NCBI RefSeq assembly: GCF_023148685.1
Contig: NZ_JAHXNL010000001.1
Coordinates: forward strand, 372,001 to 436,000
DNA from: Georgenia sp. EYE_87
GTDB taxonomy: Bacteria > Actinomycetota > Actinomycetes > Actinomycetales > Actinomycetaceae
Direction: 5' to 3'
DNA: 64,000 nt
The notes beneath the pieces were generated by a model that had not been told where the DNA came from, did not search any database, and saw only the letters and a list, made by a program, of their open reading frames with translations. This document shows, piece after piece, positions 59,980-64,000 of the stretch; the first letter of the stretch is position 1; every line of letters begins with the position of its first letter. Position numbers and translations under genes: made by a program.

Positions 59980-60607
59980 CGAGCCGGGCGGTGCCGAGCC
60001 AGGCGACCTCCGCCTGCAGGAACAGCGGGATCTGCACCGCCAGGCGGAGCAGGAACATCCCCACCCACAGCCACGTGGCGAGCCGGTAGCGCACCAGCCG
60101 GGCGCGCTGCGCGGGGTCCGTTCGCCACGAGAAGTCCTGCCCCTTGAGCAGGGAGACGACGACGCCGACCACGGGCCAGCCCGCCAGCAGCGCCCCGATC
60201 AGCACGACGGCGTACGCGCCGTTGGTCCACAGCCCGAAGGCGAAGTAGTCCTGCGCCTCGCCGGTGCGCCACGCCCACACCACGCCGATGACGACGCCGA
60301 CGAGCCCGCCGGCGGCCTGGGTGAGCGGGGTCCTGCCGACGAGCCGGAGCGCCATGGCCACCACGGCGACGGCGAGCGAGGCCACCAGCGGCGGGACGAG
60401 GCCGCCGGTGGCGATGAAGACGGCGACGAAGACCAGGCCGGGGGCCATGGACTCCACCAGGCCGCGGACCCCGCCGATGGTCTCGGCGAGCGAGAAGTCC
60501 TCCCCCACGAGCTGGCGCATCGCGGAGCCCTTGGCGGCCTCGGCGACGTTCTCCTCCAGCTGGTGCTCGGCGCGCTCCTCGGCGGGGTCCCCGGGCGAGG
60601 CGCTCAC
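59897..60607 (-). CDS. DUF3159 membrane protein
   Basis: A 236-residue actinobacterial membrane protein with about five to six helices. After a hydrophilic N-terminus come SLAETIGGVRGLVESMAPGLVFV (about 39-61), a second helix pair, GLWTNGAYAVVLIGALLAGWP and a final helix (about 205-228). Function unknown; conserved beside ceoBC. The GTG start overlaps the upstream OB-fold gene as GTGA, and the 3' end overlaps ceoC by 83 bp. Confidence 0.88.
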   Translation of the reverse strand: MSASPGDPAEERAEHQLEENVAEAAKGSAMRQLVGEDFSLAETIGGVRGLVESMAPGLVFVAVFIATGGLVPPLVASLAVAVVAMALRLVGRTPLTQAAGGLVGVVIGVVWAWRTGEAQDYFAFGLWTNGAYAVVLIGALLAGWPVVGVVVSLLKGQDFSWRTDPAQRARLVRYRLATWLWVGMFLLRLAVQIPLFLQAEVAWLGTARLVMGLPLWGLTLWATWVLVREPASAADR

Positions 60608-60978
60608 GCGGAGGCCACCCTGGGCAGCAGGCGGTAGCCGGGGTTGAACATGGCGGGTCTCCCGTGGTCGTCGTACACCATGCCCTCGGCCACCAGGCGC
60701 CGCCCGGGGGTGATGCCGGGGATGTCGCGGCGGCCGAGGAAGATCAGCTCGACGGTCCCCGTGCCGTCGGAGAGGCGGGCCGACAGCGCCGGGGTCTGCG
60801 AGCGGGGCCGGTAGGTCAGCGCGGTGACGGTCCCGGCCACGACGGCGCGGCGGCGGGGGACGATCTCGGCCACCGGCGTCGCCCCGGGCACGTGGCTGAT
60901 CCGGCGCTCCTCGTCCGCCTCGATCTCTCGCCGCGACGCCAGGAGACCGTGGAGCGCGTCGGCGACGCGCGGGGTCAT
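60604..60978 (-). CDS. OB-fold nucleic acid binding protein
   Basis: A 124-residue protein with a single OB-fold of the RecG/tRNA-anticodon type: VAGTVTALTYRPRSQTPALSARLSDGTGTVELIFLG then GITPGRRLVAEGMVYDDHGRPAMFNPGYRLL. It should bind single-stranded nucleic acid; no catalytic domain is attached. It overlaps both neighbours by 4 bp, so DUF3710, OB and DUF3159 are one operon, as in Mycobacterium (Rv2696c-Rv2694c region). Confidence 0.88.
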   Translation of the reverse strand: MTPRVADALHGLLASRREIEADEERRISHVPGATPVAEIVPRRRAVVAGTVTALTYRPRSQTPALSARLSDGTGTVELIFLGRRDIPGITPGRRLVAEGMVYDDHGRPAMFNPGYRLLPRVASA

Positions 60979-61679
60979 CGGACCTCCGTGATCTCCGGGC
61001 CGCGCCGCAGCGGGTCGAGCCCCGGCTCCTCGGCCGCGGCGGCGGCCGGGGCTGCGGTCGCCTGCCCGGGCGCGTGCAGGAGCAGCACGTCGCGGGGGGC
61101 GCGTGCCTCCTGCCCGCGCACGACGACGACGTCGGCGAGCACGTCCTCCAGCTCGGCGGCCGCCTCCGGATCGACGGCGGCCTTGCCGGTCACGACCGCG
61201 CGCAGGAACCAGCGCGGCCCGTCGACGCCGACGAAGCGGGCGGGCCGGTGCCCGGTGCCGCCCTCCGGCGTCTTCACCGGCAGGCGGGCCAGCAGCTCGG
61301 TGCCGAACGGGCCCTCGACCTCCTCGGCGGTGCCGCCCTGCTTGCCGACCGAGACGGTGATCTCCTCGCGCAGCTCGTCCCAGATGCCCAGGGTGCGCGG
61401 CGCGGCGAACACCTGGAGCTGCATGGCGGAGCCGTTGAGCCCGAGCGTGACCGCGACGACGTTGCGCGACTTCTTCTCGACCTCGAGCCGCAGCTGCATA
61501 CCCGCGCGCGGGGGGATCCGCAGGGCACCGAGGTCCAGGCGGGACCCGATCCCGGGGACGGCCTCGACGTCGTGCGGTCCGCGGTCCGGGCTCTCCGCCA
61601 CGGCCTCGGGGGCGGCCTGCGTCTCGTCGGTCCCGGCGTCGGACGGGGTGTCGCGCCTGCGGCGCGAGAACAGACTCAT
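60975..61679 (-). CDS. DUF3710 family protein
   Basis: A 234-residue soluble actinobacterial protein. It begins MSLFSRRRRD, then a variable acidic region, then the conserved GSRLDLGALRIPPRAGMQLRLEVE and WDELREEI / GPFGTELLARLPV segments, and ends in an Ala-rich tail. Function unknown. ATG at 61679 is the family start. First gene of the operon with OB-fold and DUF3159 genes. In mycobacteria dut lies next upstream; it is not found here in the 219 bp to the DUF3093 gene. Confidence 0.9.
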   Translation of the reverse strand: MSLFSRRRRDTPSDAGTDETQAAPEAVAESPDRGPHDVEAVPGIGSRLDLGALRIPPRAGMQLRLEVEKKSRNVVAVTLGLNGSAMQLQVFAAPRTLGIWDELREEITVSVGKQGGTAEEVEGPFGTELLARLPVKTPEGGTGHRPARFVGVDGPRWFLRAVVTGKAAVDPEAAAELEDVLADVVVVRGQEARAPRDVLLLHAPGQATAAPAAAAAEEPGLDPLRRGPEITEVR

Positions 61680-61898
61680 CTTCGTCAGCGTCTCCTCGAA
61701 TGCTGTCGGACCCGGCGGCTCGGCCGCCGGGCGCGTGTCGACTGTACCCGTGGCGTGCAGGGCCGTGCAGCGGCCGTCCCGGCCACTGTGGACGTCCGTG
61801 CCGGGACCGGAGGACGCGGCGGTCGTGGTCGCGCCGGGCGGGAAGGATGCGGCGGTCGTGGTCCGGCCACGTGCGGCCGTCCTGGCAGAGTGAGGGAC

Positions 61899-62393
61899 GT
61901 GGAGAAGATCTCGACCGCGACGACCCCCCTGTTCCGCGAACGGCTGGCCCCGCCGCCGAGCGTGCACCTGATCTCGCTGCTGCTGGGCGGGGCTGCAGCC
62001 CTCGCGCTGTCACTGTGGGGGCCGGTGGCCGCCGTGGTCGGCGGCGTGGTCGCCGCGGCGGGGCTCTCGGCCCTCCTCGTGCTCACGGCCCCGGTGGTCG
62101 AGGTGGTCGCCGGCGGCGACCCCGCCGACGGCGGGGCGCCGGGGGCGCTGCGGCTGCGGGCGGGGCGGGCGGTGATCCCCGTGGAGGCGCTGGGCGCCGG
62201 CGAGGCGCTCGACGCGGACGAGCTGCGCGAGGCCATGGGCCCGGGCGCGAACGCGCGGGCCTGGGTCTGCCACCGTTCGTGGGTCCGATCCGCGGTCCGG
62301 CTGCCGGTGGCGGACGAGCGGGACACCACGCCCTACTGGCTGGTGTGCACACGCCGGCCCAGGCAGCTGCTCGCTGCGCTGGACCGGCGCTGA
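61899..62393 (+). CDS. DUF3093 membrane protein
   Basis: A 164-residue protein with the DUF3093 pattern: LFRERLAPPPSVHLI, a pair of helices (about 24-66), and a soluble C-terminal part ending PYWLVCTRRPRQLLAAL. This terminal motif is diagnostic of the family. Function unknown. The GTG at 61899 starts VEKIST; the family often begins a few residues before LYRERL. It is convergent with DUF4193, 13 bp apart. Confidence 0.9.
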   Translation: MEKISTATTPLFRERLAPPPSVHLISLLLGGAAALALSLWGPVAAVVGGVVAAAGLSALLVLTAPVVEVVAGGDPADGGAPGALRLRAGRAVIPVEALGAGEALDADELREAMGPGANARAWVCHRSWVRSAVRLPVADERDTTPYWLVCTRRPRQLLAALDRR

Positions 62394-62406
62394 TCGGTCG
62401 ATCGGG

Positions 62407-62706
62407 TCAGGCGGCGCACTCGGAGCAGACCAGCTGCCCCTTGTCCTCGTAGGCCAGCTGACTGCGGTGGTGCACCAGGAAGCACTTGGCGCAGGTGAAC
62501 TCGTCGGCCTGGCGCGGGAGCACACGAACCGAGAGCTCCTCGCCGGACAGGTCCGCGCCGGGGAGCTCGAAGCCCTCCGCGGCCTCGGCCTCGTCCTCGT
62601 CCACGGACGGGGAGTTCTTCTCCGCGCGACGAGCCTTCAGCTCCTCGATCGAGTCCTCGGAGAGGTCCTCTTCGTTCTTGCGCGGTGCGTCGTAATCGGT
62701 CGCCAT
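62407..62706 (-). CDS. DUF4193 zinc-ribbon-like protein
   Basis: A 99-residue acidic protein beginning MATDYDAPRK, the universal start in this actinobacterial family. The C-terminal half has two Cys pairs (TCAKCFLVHHRSQLA and LVCSECAA) that should bind zinc. Function unknown; conserved next to suhB and sepH in actinobacteria. It is followed upstream by 255 bp including GC-rich repeats before suhB. Confidence 0.93.
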   Translation of the reverse strand: MATDYDAPRKNEEDLSEDSIEELKARRAEKNSPSVDEDEAEAAEGFELPGADLSGEELSVRVLPRQADEFTCAKCFLVHHRSQLAYEDKGQLVCSECAA

Positions 62707-62961
62707 CTCGGCGTCACGCTCCGGTTCTTCGTTTCGTGGGTGGGTCGTGGGCCGATGCGGCCACGTACACCCGGGTAACGCCCAGTTGGCACGTTTGTTC
62801 CCGGGGTCACCGGATTGTGCACCACGAGGGGCGTTCCCGCACAGGGGATCCGGCGGTTCCGGGGGTCCCGGTGACAGACTTCACAGGCACCGGCCCCCTC
62901 CACCGGCGCCCGGCGCCCGGCGCCCGGCGCGGCAGCGCCGGTCGCGGCAGGGCCTGCGCCC

Positions 62962-63780
62962 TCAGGCGCCCGCCCGGCGGAGCGCGGCGGCGAGCTCGTC
63001 CACGAGCGCCCCCGGGCCGGCCACCGTCATGGCCCCCGAGGCCGGACCGCCGTCGAGTCCCTGGACGACGCCGCCCGCCTCGGCCACCACGAGCGCACCC
63101 GCCGCCATGTCCCACGGGTTCAGGCCGCTCTCGTAGTAGGCGTCCAGGCGCCCGTCGGCCACGAGGCACAGGTCGATCGCCGCCGAGCCGATCCGCCGGA
63201 TGTCCCGCACGTCGGGCAGCAGCCGCGCCACGACCGCGGCCTCGCGGGTGCGTTCCTCGACGGTGTAGCCGAAGCCGGTCCCCACGAGCGCCTCCGCGAG
63301 GGGCGGCGCCGGTCGCGGGCCGAGCCGTTCGCCGTCGCGCCAGGCGCCGATCCCCCGCCCGGCGGTCCAGGTGGTCCCGCCGGCGACCGCGTGGACGCAG
63401 CCGGCCTCGAGCGTCCACGTGAGCGGGTCGGCGCCGCCGGAGACCACCGCCACGGAGACCGCGTAGGCAGGGATGCCGTAGAGGAAGTTCACGGTCCCGT
63501 CGACGGGGTCCACCACCCACGTCAGCCCGGACGTCCCCGCGACGACGCCCTCCTCCTCCCCCAGCACCCCGTCGTCGGGACGGGCCGCGGCGATCCGCTC
63601 CCGCAGCAGAGCCTCGACCTCCTCGTCGACGGCGGTGACGACGTCGACGGCCGAGGACTTCGTGCGGGCGACGCCGCCGTGGTCACCGGTGCGGGCCCGC
63701 ACGTGGTCGCCGGCCGCGCGGGCGAGCTCCTCGCTCAGGGCCATGAGGGCCGCGGGTCCGGTGCTCGTGGGATCGGTCAC
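62962..63780 (-). CDS. suhB: Inositol monophosphatase family protein (SuhB)
   Basis: Mg2+-dependent phosphatase of 272 residues. Metal-binding motifs are GEEEG (about 85-89), the WVVDPVDGTVNFLYG signature (about 99-113) and the C-terminal GLNPWDMAAGALVVAEAGG. It may release free inositol for phosphatidylinositol/PIM synthesis, which would connect to pgsA-patA-pimA elsewhere in the window; dephosphorylation of other sugar phosphates is possible. Divergent from sepH with 150 bp between starts. Confidence 0.94.
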   Translation of the reverse strand: MTDPTSTGPAALMALSEELARAAGDHVRARTGDHGGVARTKSSAVDVVTAVDEEVEALLRERIAAARPDDGVLGEEEGVVAGTSGLTWVVDPVDGTVNFLYGIPAYAVSVAVVSGGADPLTWTLEAGCVHAVAGGTTWTAGRGIGAWRDGERLGPRPAPPLAEALVGTGFGYTVEERTREAAVVARLLPDVRDIRRIGSAAIDLCLVADGRLDAYYESGLNPWDMAAGALVVAEAGGVVQGLDGGPASGAMTVAGPGALVDELAAALRRAGA

Positions 63781-63930
63781 GTCTGCGCCCTCCTGGGGCC
63801 TGATGGTGTCGCACGGGCGTCCCGGCCGGGCCGCCGCGAGCCATTGTCACGAACGGAACACACCGCCACCAATCCGGGGCAGCGGCGCCCGCAGGTGGCA
63901 CCCTCGGGGGAAGAACCTCGAGGAGGACCC

Positions 63931-64000
63931 ATGGTTGAGCTCGAACTGCTCGGGCTGCACGGTGACGGTGAGCACCTCACCCTCACCGACGAGGACGGAC
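63931..64000 (+). CDS. sepH: Septation protein SepH, N-terminus only
   Basis: Only the first 23 codons are in the window: MVELELLGLHGDGEHLTLTD and following residues. This start resembles the N-terminal DUF3071 domain of actinobacterial SepH, which stimulates FtsZ assembly. The site GAGGAGG lies just before the ATG. The position after suhB/DUF4193 fits. The call rests on a short stretch and context. Confidence 0.75.
   Translation, partial: MVELELLGLHGDGEHLTLTDEDG

Noticed and set aside
62905-62945. Short cgcccgg repeats before suhB as a regulatory element
   Set aside because: A few copies of a 7-bp GC-rich motif downstream of suhB are compatible with chance in this composition; no stem or known motif stands out.

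Overview
The window is a chromosomal segment of a very GC-rich Gram-positive actinobacterium. GTG and TTG starts, 4-bp ATGA/GTGA overlaps between genes, phosphatidylinositol mannoside (PIM) genes, and actinobacterial DUF families (DUF1206, DUF3000, DUF3093, DUF3159, DUF3710, DUF4193) all fit. A pyruvate formate-lyase pair and a D-aspartate-ligase-like ATP-grasp gene suggest a facultatively anaerobic member of the Micrococcales (Cellulomonas, Georgenia or Actinotalea type). That placement is inference. No phage, transposase, integrase, CRISPR array or rRNA was recognised.

Layout. (1) 1-14643, all minus strand: one long colinear block reading thrS - HIT hydrolase - pgsA - patA - pimA - LemA-like - PrsW-like - pdxS - NUDIX - pdxT - yebC - ruvC - ruvA - ruvB - yajC - secD (secD runs off the left edge). 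It joins tRNA charging, PIM lipid synthesis, vitamin B6 synthesis, Holliday-junction processing and Sec export. (2) 15092-18384, plus: an AglEFG-type sugar ABC importer with no ATPase gene. (3) 18427-20043: a tRNA-Val(CAC) on the minus strand, a class IV aminotransferase, then a tRNA Gly-Cys-Val cluster with a strong terminator. (4) 20182-24914: DUF1206 protein, two adjacent PAP2 phosphatases, a SulP transporter and a YgjV-acetyltransferase-like fusion. (5) 25111-31555, plus: glgX-treY-treZ, a glycogen-to-trehalose operon. (6) 32084-35871, minus: a YclNOPQ-type siderophore importer behind a putative iron box. (7) 35977-42988: an unknown membrane protein, an Asl-like ATP-grasp ligase, DUF3000, RNase D and a FadB/FadJ-like beta-oxidation protein. 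(8) 42982-54883: pflA/pflB, dxs, an S9 peptidase tail-to-tail with a lipoprotein serpin, and acnA. (9) 55241-64000: RNA methyltransferase - KimA-like K+ permease, divergent from two RCK proteins (ceoB, ceoC), then DUF3159, OB-fold, DUF3710, DUF3093, DUF4193, suhB and the start of sepH. This order matches the mycobacterial Rv2689c-Rv2701c neighbourhood, except that no dut is seen.

How the genes work together. The left block makes the PIM anchor: PgsA builds the phosphatidylinositol phosphate precursor, PimA adds mannose and PatA acylates it. GlgX debranches glycogen, TreY isomerises the chain end to trehalose, and TreZ releases it. PflA activates PflB for anaerobic pyruvate cleavage. KimA-like/CeoB/CeoC probably form a potassium uptake and sensing module. 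No complete novel system is evident. The points most worth follow-up are the Asl-like ligase, the K+ module, the LemA/PrsW insertion in the PIM operon, the YgjV-GNAT fusion, the serpin/S9 pair, and the palindromes around acnA.
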